A DNA stretch of 32,358 bases from Defluviitaleaceae bacterium. GTDB lineage: Bacteria > Bacillota > Clostridia > Lachnospirales > WQUN01. The stretch covers positions 1 through 32,358 of the forward strand of contig WQSB01000010.1 in NCBI GenBank assembly GCA_009788085.1. Direction: 5' to 3'. The number at the start of each line of letters is the position of its first letter. The stretch's first letter is position 1. A model generated the notes under the pieces. That model did no database searches. It was not told the DNA's origin and saw nothing but the letters and a program-made list of their open reading frames with translations. Position numbers and translations under genes: made by a program. This document shows positions 16,222 to 24,056 of the stretch, piece after piece.

Positions 16222-19172
16222 TAGTTCTCCACTCCATTTCTGGAGAGGATTTGGTCTGTAACTTCCATTATATCAAGCTTTGCTATTGCGGGATGCCAGT
16301 TTTTATAGCCGTTTGGCTTGATAATGCAGAATGAGTTTTCATCGAAACATATTACATCTTTGAGAAAGTAAAATTTTTCGTTTGTCTTATGAGATGACAG
16401 CTCTGTAAGCATAGTTTTTACGCGATTAGTCTTGTCGTCAGTTACTATTAACCACTTAGTGGGTTGTACATCAAGAATAAATACCTCAACTGCACTATAA
16501 TGCCTGACAATAGTTGGATAAATATATATTTGCACATATTTTTTTGCACTCTCAAATATCGGGCACAAGTAATTATAAAAATATTTCGCATAAGCCTCAA
16601 AGTCTTGTTCATTTGCGTCTCGCATTGCATCTTTATTATCTTTTCTAGTCAATTGAGGAATCTGTATTTGCAGAGCATAGTCAACAAACTCATTTCCCAA
16701 CAATCCAAACACGCCAAAAATTGTTTGATTAAGAGCTTCAATCTCCGCAGAAGCATCTGTATTAGCACCAAAGACATCATATTGATTTTTGATTTCCTGT
16801 ATACGCTCAACTTGAGCTGCAATATCGTCGTTAATTTCAGCAGGAAATGAAAGAATCTCCTTTTTAATACGCTTCTCTCTTTCTATGCCCAGAAACGAAC
16901 CCAGCATTAAATTAAAATATGCGTATATCTTTGAGTTTAACAATCCAACAATAGCAAGCAGAAACGATTTTTGACTGAATGCCCCCTTTATGGCATAAAC
17001 CGTCTCATGGAATACAAAGTCGGTTTCCGAGTACACCGCTCTCATTGTATAGTCTGACAAGTCTAACCCTGTCTTCACGAGACAATAAGGCGCACAAAAC
17101 AAAGCTTCTTTACGCGGCGCATCAATATAAGGCTTTAAAAAACGTGTTTTGTTTCGTTCGTCTAAGAAAAAATGACTTATCGTTGACGTGCTTGAATCAA
17201 GAAGCCAACGCTCAAAAAGGTGACTTGCATCTCTTCTAGCTCCATCATTATACTTTACTCCAACTCCCTCAACAATGGTTGGATTTTGATTTTTAATGCG
17301 CTCTCCCAATGTCTTGGTGTTTAATTTTAACTTGCTAATAATATCAAAATCTCCGGCAAGCCCGTAAACCAAGGTTTTCCATGCCCAGTCATTTTCCATA
17401 AGCAATTTTTGCTGAACACTTTTAACATCAGTTTTTTCCACAACGATAATTTTTAGCAATTCAAAAAATACATTCCTTTTCATGGAAGTGTACTCAAACC
17501 TATTTTCTTGCATATTATCGTCTGAAAAAACGTAAGACAAAACCATGGCAGGCGCATCTGCACCCTCAAACACAAGCGTCCTTACAGATGATAGTTCAAC
17601 TAAGTGCGAAATTTTTGTTCTTGTGAGTAGAAACTGACGAAAACTCTTTGAAGCTTTACCTTGGGTATACAAAATTCTAGATTTCAAAACAAAACAACAT
17701 TTCGCATTTTTATTTAAGCAAAAATCCTTTGACCGTAGGACAAAGGAACGGCAAGTATCATTTTTATACAAAAGATGTTTATATCCATATTCCCTGCAAT
17801 AATCAGCGTGCGTACCCGGTTTATTACTCCATGGGGGGTTACCTATTATAAAATCAAAGGGGATTCTCTCCAACCATGACAAAGCATCTTTGTCAAAGAA
17901 GTCGCACACTATCAAAGTATCCCCTTTTAAATTTGGCAAGCGGAATTCTTTTAAAGTCTTTGGGTCTTTATAGTCTAAAACAGCTAGATACAATGAAAAT
18001 ATTGCTACGTCAACAGCATGTGAATTTATGTCAACGCCATAGATATTATCTTTTAGTATGCTACATAACAAATCATCCTCATCATCGGCTGCAAATCGCT
18101 TACCGCCAAGTCTCTTTTCAACCATTCGGCGGTAGCTATCTACTAGGAATATCCCCGACCCACATGATGGGTCTAAAATTTTACAGTTATCGTTTTTTTC
18201 AATATGTTCTTTGATTGTCATGTCAAGTATATAATCCACCAAGTATTTGGGGGTATAAAATGCATTGCTTTCAATTTGGGTTTCTTCCCCAAGTAAAATT
18301 TCAAAAATATTGCTAATTAATTCAACTGGAATAATGGCAAAGTCGTATAGGTCAAAAAGTGATAATTGCCCGCTATCAGAGACGATTCTTGCGGACAAAA
18401 ATTCATCTATATCATTAAGAACTGCATCGGTAATGACATCTATCTCATAGTCTTCAATTTCAAATAGATTACCGTTAAATCTATCTTTCAAGTGCCTGAA
18501 AAGTGCATATAAATTTGACTTGTCACTCAATAACGCAAGCAAAGCCTCTTTGGATTCAGCCACATCGGATGAAAATCCGTGATAATCCAAGTTCACGCCC
18601 CGGTCTACCAAGTATCGTATAAATATAAAGCGAAGTACAAGTTTTGTTGCGAATGAAATATTATGAATGTTTTCTAATCTGCGTGCAAACGAAGATAGGT
18701 TTCCTAGCAGCTCTTCACTAAGTTTTTTGCCACGGAATGACGGTGTGTATGTTTTCCAGAAATTCTGGTTTGTAATTTCCCAAAATGAAAACGGAGAACT
18801 GTCGTCAATATTACTAATATTGCTAAATGAAAAATCCTTCGCAAGTGTAAGAAGATGTGATTCTGTATCAATGGTATAACCGCAGAATATTTTCATAGTT
18901 GCTGTGCCGCAGAATATAGCTATAGGAATTTGTGCATTCCAAATTTTTTTATGTACGTCTTTTTGCATATCAGAATTTATAGGCTCGTCAAAAAACACAA
19001 CAAATGGCTCGTTGTTTACTATGTATGTTGCATATGGAGCTAATGAGTTCAATATCTTAGTAGTCTGTGCATTTAATCCGGCGGTATCATATGCTCCATT
19101 GACATTGAGTTTTAAAAATGGCGTATCGGAATACCCAAGCCTTTTTATAATTTCATTCAAGTGACTACTCAT
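16221..19172 (-). CDS. N6-adenine DNA methyltransferase, large single-chain type
   Basis: A protein of about 983 residues. Residues ~1-300 form an N-terminal domain with 'NNEPFVVFFDEP' and 'IPIAIFCGTATMKIFCGYTID', not firmly assigned and possibly a degenerate nuclease or helical scaffold. The catalytic domain has SAM motif I DPSCGSGIF (~334), 'NIYGVDINSHAVDVAIFSLYLA' (motif II/III) and the adenine-flipping motif IV NPPW (~445), typical of gamma-class type I/IIG enzymes such as Eco57I or PglX relatives. The C-terminal ~400 residues are probably a target-recognition region ('LSFPAEI.DDIAAQVERIQEIKNQYD' helix). ATG 19172 is taken; GTG 19181 is possible. No separate specificity gene is present, so the recognition domain is presumably internal. 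AT-rich codon use marks it as foreign to the cluster. Confidence 0.85.
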   Translation of the reverse strand: MSSHLNEIIKRLGYSDTPFLKLNVNGAYDTAGLNAQTTKILNSLAPYATYIVNNEPFVVFFDEPINSDMQKDVHKKIWNAQIPIAIFCGTATMKIFCGYTIDTESHLLTLAKDFSFSNISNIDDSSPFSFWEITNQNFWKTYTPSFRGKKLSEELLGNLSSFARRLENIHNISFATKLVLRFIFIRYLVDRGVNLDYHGFSSDVAESKEALLALLSDKSNLYALFRHLKDRFNGNLFEIEDYEIDVITDAVLNDIDEFLSARIVSDSGQLSLFDLYDFAIIPVELISNIFEILLGEETQIESNAFYTPKYLVDYILDMTIKEHIEKNDNCKILDPSCGSGIFLVDSYRRMVEKRLGGKRFAADDEDDLLCSILKDNIYGVDINSHAVDVAIFSLYLAVLDYKDPKTLKEFRLPNLKGDTLIVCDFFDKDALSWLERIPFDFIIGNPPWSNKPGTHADYCREYGYKHLLYKNDTCRSFVLRSKDFCLNKNAKCCFVLKSRILYTQGKASKSFRQFLLTRTKISHLVELSSVRTLVFEGADAPAMVLSYVFSDDNMQENRFEYTSMKRNVFFELLKIIVVEKTDVKSVQQKLLMENDWAWKTLVYGLAGDFDIISKLKLNTKTLGERIKNQNPTIVEGVGVKYNDGARRDASHLFERWLLDSSTSTISHFFLDERNKTRFLKPYIDAPRKEALFCAPYCLVKTGLDLSDYTMRAVYSETDFVFHETVYAIKGAFSQKSFLLAIVGLLNSKIYAYFNLMLGSFLGIEREKRIKKEILSFPAEINDDIAAQVERIQEIKNQYDVFGANTDASAEIEALNQTIFGVFGLLGNEFVDYALQIQIPQLTRKDNKDAMRDANEQDFEAYAKYFYNYLCPIFESAKKYVQIYIYPTIVRHYSAVEVFILDVQPTKWLIVTDDKTNRVKTMLTELSSHKTNEKFYFLKDVICFDENSFCIIKPNGYKNWHPAIAKLDIMEVTDQILSRNGVEN

Positions 19173-19244
19173 GCAACCCACGCTCTTTCATCTCTTACAT
19201 ATTAAAATTTATGCTGATGATACCATTATCAGCTTGATTAAACA

Positions 19245-19296
19245 ATAAAAATCCGAACCGCCAATCGAAGTTTTCACATTAGATAAGTAGTTCGGA
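19245..19296 (-). terminator. Rho-independent terminator after tdh
   Basis: On the minus strand TCCGAAC (19296-19290) pairs with GTTCGGA (19258-19252), followed by TTTTTATTGTTT. The loop is long (31 bases). It lies 34 bp beyond the tdh stop and before the methyltransferase gene. Confidence 0.65.
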
Positions 19297-19329
19297 GCAT
19301 ATGCAATTTGTTTTTTACGTTGGGCTAAT

Positions 19330-20388
19330 TCACACCCAATCCAAAATAACCTTTCCGGATTCGCCGCTTTTCATGATTTCAAAAGCCTCTTGGAAGTCTT
19401 GGAAGGGGAAGGAATGGGTAATAATTTTAGCGACTTCTTTATCAAGGCCGGATTGCAGAAGCATGGACATTTTGTACCAGGTGGAATACATTTCACGGCC
19501 GTAGATGCCCTTGAGGGTGAGGCTGTTGAAGATGATTTTGTCCCAATCCACTTGGGTGGAGTTGGAAATGATGCCAAGGATGGCGATTTTGCCGCCATTG
19601 GCCATGGCGTTAATCATGTCGTTGAAGGCGGCGGGGGAGCCGGACATTTCAAGGCCCACGTCAAAGCCCTCGTTCATGTTGAGGAATTTTATGGCGTCGG
19701 AAATATTCTGCTTTGTGACGTCCACGGTGGCGGTGGCACCGAGGTCTTTGGCCATTTCAAGGCGTTTGGGATTGATGTCGGTGACGACGATGTGGCGCGC
19801 GCCGGCGCGTTTGACGATGGGCACGGACATCAGGCCGATAGGCCCCGCACCGGTGATGAGGACGTCCTCGCCAATGAGGTTAAAGCTGAGGGCCGTGTGA
19901 ACCGCGTTGCCCAGCGGGTCTTGCACGCTTAGGACGTCCTCGGAAACGGCGGGATTGCAGACCCAAGCGTTGGAGGCCGGGATGGAAATGTACTCCGAAA
20001 AGACGCCGTCGATGTTTACGCCGATGCCCACGGTTTGGCGGCACAGGTGGAGATTGCCGGTGATGCAGTGCCGGCAGACGCCGCAGACGAGATGCCCCTC
20101 ACCGGATACGAGGTTTCCGGGCTTAATATTGGTTACGCCCTCGCCGGCTTCGACAACCTCGCCGACAAATTCATGGCCGATAATCTGTGGCGTTTTGATT
20201 GTCCTCTGTGCCCACTCATCCCAATTGTATATATGAATGTCCGTGCCGCAGATGGCGGTTTTTTTTATTTTAACCAGTACGTCCTTTACGCCGATTTTTG
20301 GCATGGGGACATCGGCGATAATCAAGCCCCCGGGTTCGGGGGTTTGCTTGATTATCGCCTTCATAGTGTTGCTTGAGACCGTTGCCAT
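19330..20388 (-). CDS. tdh: L-threonine 3-dehydrogenase
   Basis: A 352-residue zinc medium-chain dehydrogenase that oxidises L-threonine to 2-amino-3-oxobutyrate with NAD+. The catalytic zinc site is Cys47 in KTAICGTDIHIYNWDEW plus His72-Glu73 in GHEFVGEV. The structural zinc cysteines are Cys102, 105, 108 and 116. The Rossmann motif is 'GAGPIGLMS' and the end is 'GIYGREMYSTWYKMSMLLQSG'. 'IHIYNWDEW' and 'GREMYSTWYKM' are specific to Tdh within the superfamily. Its ATG shares one base with the grdCD stop (TAATG at 20390-20386), which strongly implies cotranscription and coupled translation with glycine reductase component C. ATG 20364 is an alternative start. Confidence 0.96.
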   Translation of the reverse strand: MATVSSNTMKAIIKQTPEPGGLIIADVPMPKIGVKDVLVKIKKTAICGTDIHIYNWDEWAQRTIKTPQIIGHEFVGEVVEAGEGVTNIKPGNLVSGEGHLVCGVCRHCITGNLHLCRQTVGIGVNIDGVFSEYISIPASNAWVCNPAVSEDVLSVQDPLGNAVHTALSFNLIGEDVLITGAGPIGLMSVPIVKRAGARHIVVTDINPKRLEMAKDLGATATVDVTKQNISDAIKFLNMNEGFDVGLEMSGSPAAFNDMINAMANGGKIAILGIISNSTQVDWDKIIFNSLTLKGIYGREMYSTWYKMSMLLQSGLDKEVAKIITHSFPFQDFQEAFEIMKSGESGKVILDWV

Positions 20389-23081
20389 TACAGATGCCCG
20401 CTTTCTTTAAGCAGTCTTCTCGCGGATTCTTCATCCTCCGGTGCCACAAGGACTATTGGTCCCGTGCATCCCATTCCGCTGGAGGCAAAAATGCCGTTTT
20501 TCCACAGGACGTGTACCGCATCGTCAAGGTCCAGGATTTCGATGCCGGGGATTTCGCAAGTGACGACTTTTTCCGGGGGAGGGGTGGGAATGCCGTCGCC
20601 GGAGGCCTCGCCTGCACCGGACGCGCTTACACCGTCGGAACCGCTTACGCCTTTGGCGGAACCTCCGCTGCTTCCTTCCGAGAATTTTTTTAGCACGTCG
20701 TCCAGCCCGGCCTTGCGAGCCGCAGCGAATTCCGTGTTGACTTTTTCCACAAGCTTACCCTTTGCACAGGCCGCCGCGAAGCTTATCGCCCCGGCAACAA
20801 CCGGAGCACCCGACGCCCGGGAGAGTATATGAATAATCCTGTCATATCCTTCGCCCACGCCGGGGCCGTAGCCGTCCCCCACGGACTCATAGCTTCCCCC
20901 CGTGGTGAACGCGCTTAGGGTTTTCATCATTACGTTTCCGGTCAAACTGTCCATTACCATCACGTCGGGGACGCCTTGAAGCAGGTCGTTCCCGCGCATT
21001 ACCGCGCCGCCGTCGGCTCTCGCGCTTTCGGTGAAATTCAGCTCATAGCCGTTTTCGCGCAGGGCTTCAAGCATTCTTTCAAGTGCACGAGCTCCGTCGA
21101 TGTTCAGAATGCCCACCGTGGGGCGCGGGTTTCCGCAGGCCTTGGCCACTGCCACGCCCTGCAATGTGTTTTTCAAAAGGGCCGCAGTGCGCCGCGTATC
21201 CGATGTGCCAGTGGTATTGGCGATTAGCATTTTGCGTCCCATGCCCGGCGTCACCACGCGGCCAACCGTTGATACGCCGATTGGGAAGTTGTAATGCATG
21301 GTTACGGCCGCGTCAACTTGGCCGGATTTCAGCATGGCGTCCATGCGTTCGTGGGCGGATTTTTCGTCATTGGCTTCGATTTGGTTGGCCGCCACCTGGC
21401 GATGATGCTCCTCCCCGCCGCTGATTTCATATTTAGGGCCTATTACCACCACTTCGATATGGTCATTGGCCGCCTGTGCCATTTCCGCGCCGTGGAGCAT
21501 TTCCGCTACGCCGTGCTCGCTACCCAGAAGGGTCAGTGCCACGCGGGTGCGTTTAGCGGGCATCCCTGCATCTGACATGAACGCCCCAAGTGCCTCCCCA
21601 TCTGCGTTTAAAATTGGCATTATGCCGCTGTTTTTCTCCAATATAAAGGAAACGCCGTCGAATAAATTGGTCAGACGCCCAAGGAACAGACTGCCCTTGC
21701 CGATAATCATTACCCGGTTCAGCTTGTCCGCGTCCATGAAGTCTTTGCAATGGGCCAAGAACGGTACGCCCGACGGGATATGCCCCTGGGTTGGCGCGAA
21801 GCCCGGCATCGCAATTTTTTCCACGACATTGTTAAGCTCCGACCGCTCGAATTCCTTGCGCATGACGCCCAGCGCGGCAATCATTTTATAATTGGCCTTG
21901 GGCACGTCGCCTGCGCCAGCTGGTTCTGTAACCTCGGGATTTTGCATCTCTACGGAGAAAACATCCACGTCGCCGATTTTTAAGCCCACGCGGTCCAGCG
22001 GGTCTGCCACGATGGCCTGTGTCACCGCTTGCGGACTCGCGCCGCTTCCCACGGTATGCCGACCCACGATATCCGTGCGAATTATCGGGGAAACACCGTC
22101 GTTTTCGCTGATATGCGCCGCAAATGCCCCAATGACATCCTCTAAAATGGGCATTCCCTTCTTCACATGGTCTTTGCCGTTCATGCCCAGCTTAGTGGAC
22201 GCGCCACCCGCCACAACGATTACATTTTTATACACGCCTGCTTTGACCAAAGCCGCCGCTTTCACCAGCGCGTGAACAGGTGCGGCACAGAAGCCTCGCG
22301 TGTCCGAACCCGTGGCATTTACGCAACCGCACACCTCTCCGATGGACTTGGCAAAATTGCCGCCGCCGCGCTGGTTCATGTCGCCGCAGGCTTCCTCGGA
22401 GCATTCGATAATATAGTCAACGGACGTCGGCTCTAGGCCCGTTTTCGCAAAAAGCAAGCCCAGCGCGAAAGCCGCCGATGCCTTGCTCACAAGATTCTCA
22501 AACATTACATGGGAAGAAAGGGCCTCGTCAAAGGCATGGGCTTTTTTCACACAGCCCACAAGCTTTTCCTCAAAATATAAAGGCTCCGAACCCTGATTTT
22601 CTACGGAATCTTTGATTGCCGCCTCATCTGCCGGGCTTTTCGTCAGCTTCTCCAAAAACGGCCACGCGCTTACCACCGGATGGGCCTTTAAAATTTCATA
22701 TGCCCGCGCCGCAAAGCTTTCCTCCAGCAGAACCAAATCAAAGGCGTCCACGGATTTTACCAGCCCGATAAATTCATCCAGCGGCATGATTTCGCCATGC
22801 TTGCCCTTGCGGACTTCCGCCGCCGCGCCTTTTACCGAATTCTCATACCATGGCCTTGCAATGGTGTCCAGTGCCTTGGGTTCGAGGTTGCCGATAAAAA
22901 CCTGATTCGGCGGATATGCCGCCGCTTGCTCGAAAGTCCGAAAATGTTTTGGCAACTCTTTTAAATACTCACTGTCCGGGTTTAGTCTGCGCTCGCTGGT
23001 TTGCGTGCTGCCTTGATGCACCACCATGTCATTAGCGTGAATAAGCGCGTAACTCGCACTTTTTAAAACAGGAAATCCCAT
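20388..23081 (-). CDS. grdCD: Glycine reductase component C, GrdC-GrdD fusion
   Basis: A single 897-codon frame joins two proteins normally encoded separately. Residues ~1-485 are GrdC (FabH-like beta subunit): 'SASYALIHANDMVVHQGSTQ' at the start, 'IECSEEACGDMNQRGG', 'ATGSDTRGFCAAPVHAL' (likely Cys265) and 'KGSLFLGRLTNLFDGVSF'. Residues ~511-897 are GrdD (PlsX-like alpha subunit): 'LTLLGSEHGVAEMLHGAEMAQ', 'NTTGTSDTR' and, near the end, SSGMGCTGP, whose Cys872 matches the active-site thiol (Cys359 in Eubacterium acidaminophilum GrdD). Component C takes the Se-carboxymethyl group from GrdA and releases acetyl phosphate. The lengths add up to GrdC plus GrdD with a ~25-residue linker. Residues 801-832 are a Gly/Ser-rich insert inside the GrdD half. 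GGAGGT precedes ATG 23081. tdh follows with TAATG overlap. Confidence 0.94.
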   Translation of the reverse strand: MGFPVLKSASYALIHANDMVVHQGSTQTSERRLNPDSEYLKELPKHFRTFEQAAAYPPNQVFIGNLEPKALDTIARPWYENSVKGAAAEVRKGKHGEIMPLDEFIGLVKSVDAFDLVLLEESFAARAYEILKAHPVVSAWPFLEKLTKSPADEAAIKDSVENQGSEPLYFEEKLVGCVKKAHAFDEALSSHVMFENLVSKASAAFALGLLFAKTGLEPTSVDYIIECSEEACGDMNQRGGGNFAKSIGEVCGCVNATGSDTRGFCAAPVHALVKAAALVKAGVYKNVIVVAGGASTKLGMNGKDHVKKGMPILEDVIGAFAAHISENDGVSPIIRTDIVGRHTVGSGASPQAVTQAIVADPLDRVGLKIGDVDVFSVEMQNPEVTEPAGAGDVPKANYKMIAALGVMRKEFERSELNNVVEKIAMPGFAPTQGHIPSGVPFLAHCKDFMDADKLNRVMIIGKGSLFLGRLTNLFDGVSFILEKNSGIMPILNADGEALGAFMSDAGMPAKRTRVALTLLGSEHGVAEMLHGAEMAQAANDHIEVVVIGPKYEISGGEEHHRQVAANQIEANDEKSAHERMDAMLKSGQVDAAVTMHYNFPIGVSTVGRVVTPGMGRKMLIANTTGTSDTRRTAALLKNTLQGVAVAKACGNPRPTVGILNIDGARALERMLEALRENGYELNFTESARADGGAVMRGNDLLQGVPDVMVMDSLTGNVMMKTLSAFTTGGSYESVGDGYGPGVGEGYDRIIHILSRASGAPVVAGAISFAAACAKGKLVEKVNTEFAAARKAGLDDVLKKFSEGSSGGSAKGVSGSDGVSASGAGEASGDGIPTPPPEKVVTCEIPGIEILDLDDAVHVLWKNGIFASSGMGCTGPIVLVAPEDEESARRLLKESGHL

Positions 23082-23178
23082 AAAATTACCTCCATGTAGA
23101 GTCCGCGCCAAAGCGGTTTTTTATGTAACAAATAATACCACAAGTCCCGCCTGTTGTGTTCATAAAAAACTTACATTT

Positions 23179-23198
23179 GTACGCAAAACATCGCGTAC
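23179..23198. promoter_or_regulatory. Inverted repeat upstream of grdCD
   Basis: GTACGC (23179-23184) and GCGTAC (23193-23198) are separated by 8 bp, about 100 bp upstream of the grdCD start and 37 bp before the type III antitoxin promoter. It could be an operator or a short leader hairpin. No function can be assigned. Confidence 0.35.
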
Positions 23199-23234
23199 AG
23201 CGGAATAATCTTATCCTTTAAACACAGAATATTG

Positions 23235-23267
23235 TTGACAGTAACAGGCAAGCGACAATATACTGTC
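23235..23267 (+). promoter_or_regulatory. Promoter with overlapping palindrome driving the repeat RNA
   Basis: A perfect TTGACA (23235-23240), an 18-bp spacer and TATACT (23259-23264) predict a start at about 23271, exactly the first base of the 52-bp repeats. The inverted repeat GACAGTA (23237-23243)/TACTGTC (23261-23267) overlaps both promoter elements and looks like a repressor site. Confidence 0.75.
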
Positions 23268-23270
23268 ATC

Positions 23271-23374
23271 AGATGACCTCGCAGAGCCGCGAGGTCGGTA
23301 AAATAAAAAAAGCTCACTGAGAAGATGACCTCGCAGAGCCGCGAGGTCGGTAAAATAAAAAAAGCTCACTGAGA
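23271..23374 (+). ncRNA. Candidate type III antitoxin RNA, two 52-nt pseudoknot repeats
   Basis: Two perfectly identical 52-bp units lie head to tail (23271-23322 and 23323-23374), followed by a four-base start of a third. In each, GACCTCGC pairs with GCGAGGTC (first copy 23275-23282/23289-23296) around the loop AGAGCC. The loop bases GAGC (23284-23287) are complementary to GCTC (23312-23315) beyond an A-rich stretch, so each unit can fold as an H-type pseudoknot. Tandem pseudoknot repeats expressed from their own promoter, followed by a hairpin and a ToxN/AbiQ-type gene, are the defining layout of type III toxin-antitoxin systems. In those, the RNA repeats are cut and bound by the toxin and neutralise it. 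Repeat number (two) is low, as in CptIN-type loci. Confidence 0.75.
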
Positions 23375-23378
23375 AGAT

Positions 23379-23409
23379 AGATAGCTTCCTTCATTGCGGG
23401 AAGCTATCT
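23379..23409 (+). terminator. Hairpin between antitoxin repeats and toxin gene (leaky terminator)
   Basis: AGATAGCTTCC (23379-23389) pairs perfectly with GGAAGCTATCT (23399-23409) around a nine-base loop. Only TATTG follows, so termination should be partial. In type III systems such a hairpin keeps the antitoxin RNA in excess over toxin mRNA. Confidence 0.65.
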
Positions 23410-23425
23410 TATTGTGAGGGATAGT

Positions 23426-23848
23426 ATGAATTTCATTTTTTTGACGAATCAATTTTATGAAGACTATTCGCATTGCACCGAAATAGAGATGAAGCAACAA
23501 CGACCCTATGTACAGGTATTTATAACTTTGCATGACATCGATTTTGCCATTCCCATGAGGTCTAATATTAAGCATAATTACGCTTTTTGGACGGACAAGC
23601 CAAACCGCTGCGGCCTTGATTATTCAAAAGCGATAGTTATCGAAGACCGAAAATATATCGACGCCACCAACAAGCCATACATACGCCCAAATGAGTTTAA
23701 AGCTCTTATCGGGCGGGAATACAGCGTAAAGCAAGGGTTGCTGAACTATATCCAAGCATATAAAAAGGCAAAACTGAAGCCAGACAATCCCCGAAAAAGG
23801 GATATGCTCGAATATTCGGCATTACAATATTTTGAGGGATATATTTAA
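23426..23848 (+). CDS. ToxN/AbiQ/CptN-like endoribonuclease toxin (type III)
   Basis: A 140-residue protein with the family features: N-terminal 'MNFIFLTNQFYEDYSHCTEIE', 'RPYVQVFITLHDIDFAIPMRSNIKHNYAFWTD' (residues ~29-60), 'CGLDYSKAIVIEDRKYI' and a C-terminal 'ILEYSALQYFEGYI'-like tail. The RSNIKHNYAF and GLDYSKA blocks are the best-known signatures of the ToxN_AbiQ family. These sequence-specific RNases cut cellular and phage RNA, and some cause abortive infection. GTGAGGG at 23414-23420 is the ribosome-binding site for ATG 23426. The toxin is read from the same promoter as the upstream repeats. It lies on the plus strand, opposite to the surrounding glycine reductase genes. Confidence 0.85.
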   Translation: MNFIFLTNQFYEDYSHCTEIEMKQQRPYVQVFITLHDIDFAIPMRSNIKHNYAFWTDKPNRCGLDYSKAIVIEDRKYIDATNKPYIRPNEFKALIGREYSVKQGLLNYIQAYKKAKLKPDNPRKRDMLEYSALQYFEGYI

Positions 23849-23863
23849 TCAGTGGTGTCGGAT

Positions 23864-24010
23864 ATGGTGAAAAATCAAATGGACAACAGGGCAGTAAGAA
23901 CAAACACGACCTTGCCTGCGTGGTTAAAGGAATTGGCAGAGGAGCGAGGGGTAAACTTCTCCCACCTCTTGCAAACAAGCATAAAGGAACACTTGGGTTT
24001 GGCCCAATAA
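23864..24010 (+). CDS. Short ribbon-helix-helix protein (HicB C-terminal-like)
   Basis: A 48-codon frame starting 15 bases after the toxin stop; GTG 23852 would add four residues. The core 'NTTLPAWLKELAEERGVNFSHLLQ' (residues ~14-37) is the pattern seen at the C-terminus of HicB-type antitoxins, a strand followed by two helices that binds DNA as a dimer. The partial HicB RNase-like domain that normally precedes it is absent. It may be a stand-alone repressor acting on the palindromic promoter at 23235-23267, or a leftover of a deleted hicAB pair. It is too short for default gene-calling cut-offs. Confidence 0.6.
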   Translation: MVKNQMDNRAVRTNTTLPAWLKELAEERGVNFSHLLQTSIKEHLGLAQ

Positions 24011-24056
24011 AAGCAAGCAAAAATGGGCTTTATAGTGAAGATTCATATTTGCGAAA

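Noticed and set aside
19390-19932. Plus-strand frames opposite tdh and grdCD
   Set aside because: These are low-complexity, His/Gly/Val-rich translations typical of the reverse strand of dehydrogenase and reductase genes, without start signals.
23271-23374. CRISPR array
   Set aside because: There are only two units, directly adjacent with no spacers, each with internal pseudoknot pairing, and no cas genes. The layout fits a type III antitoxin.
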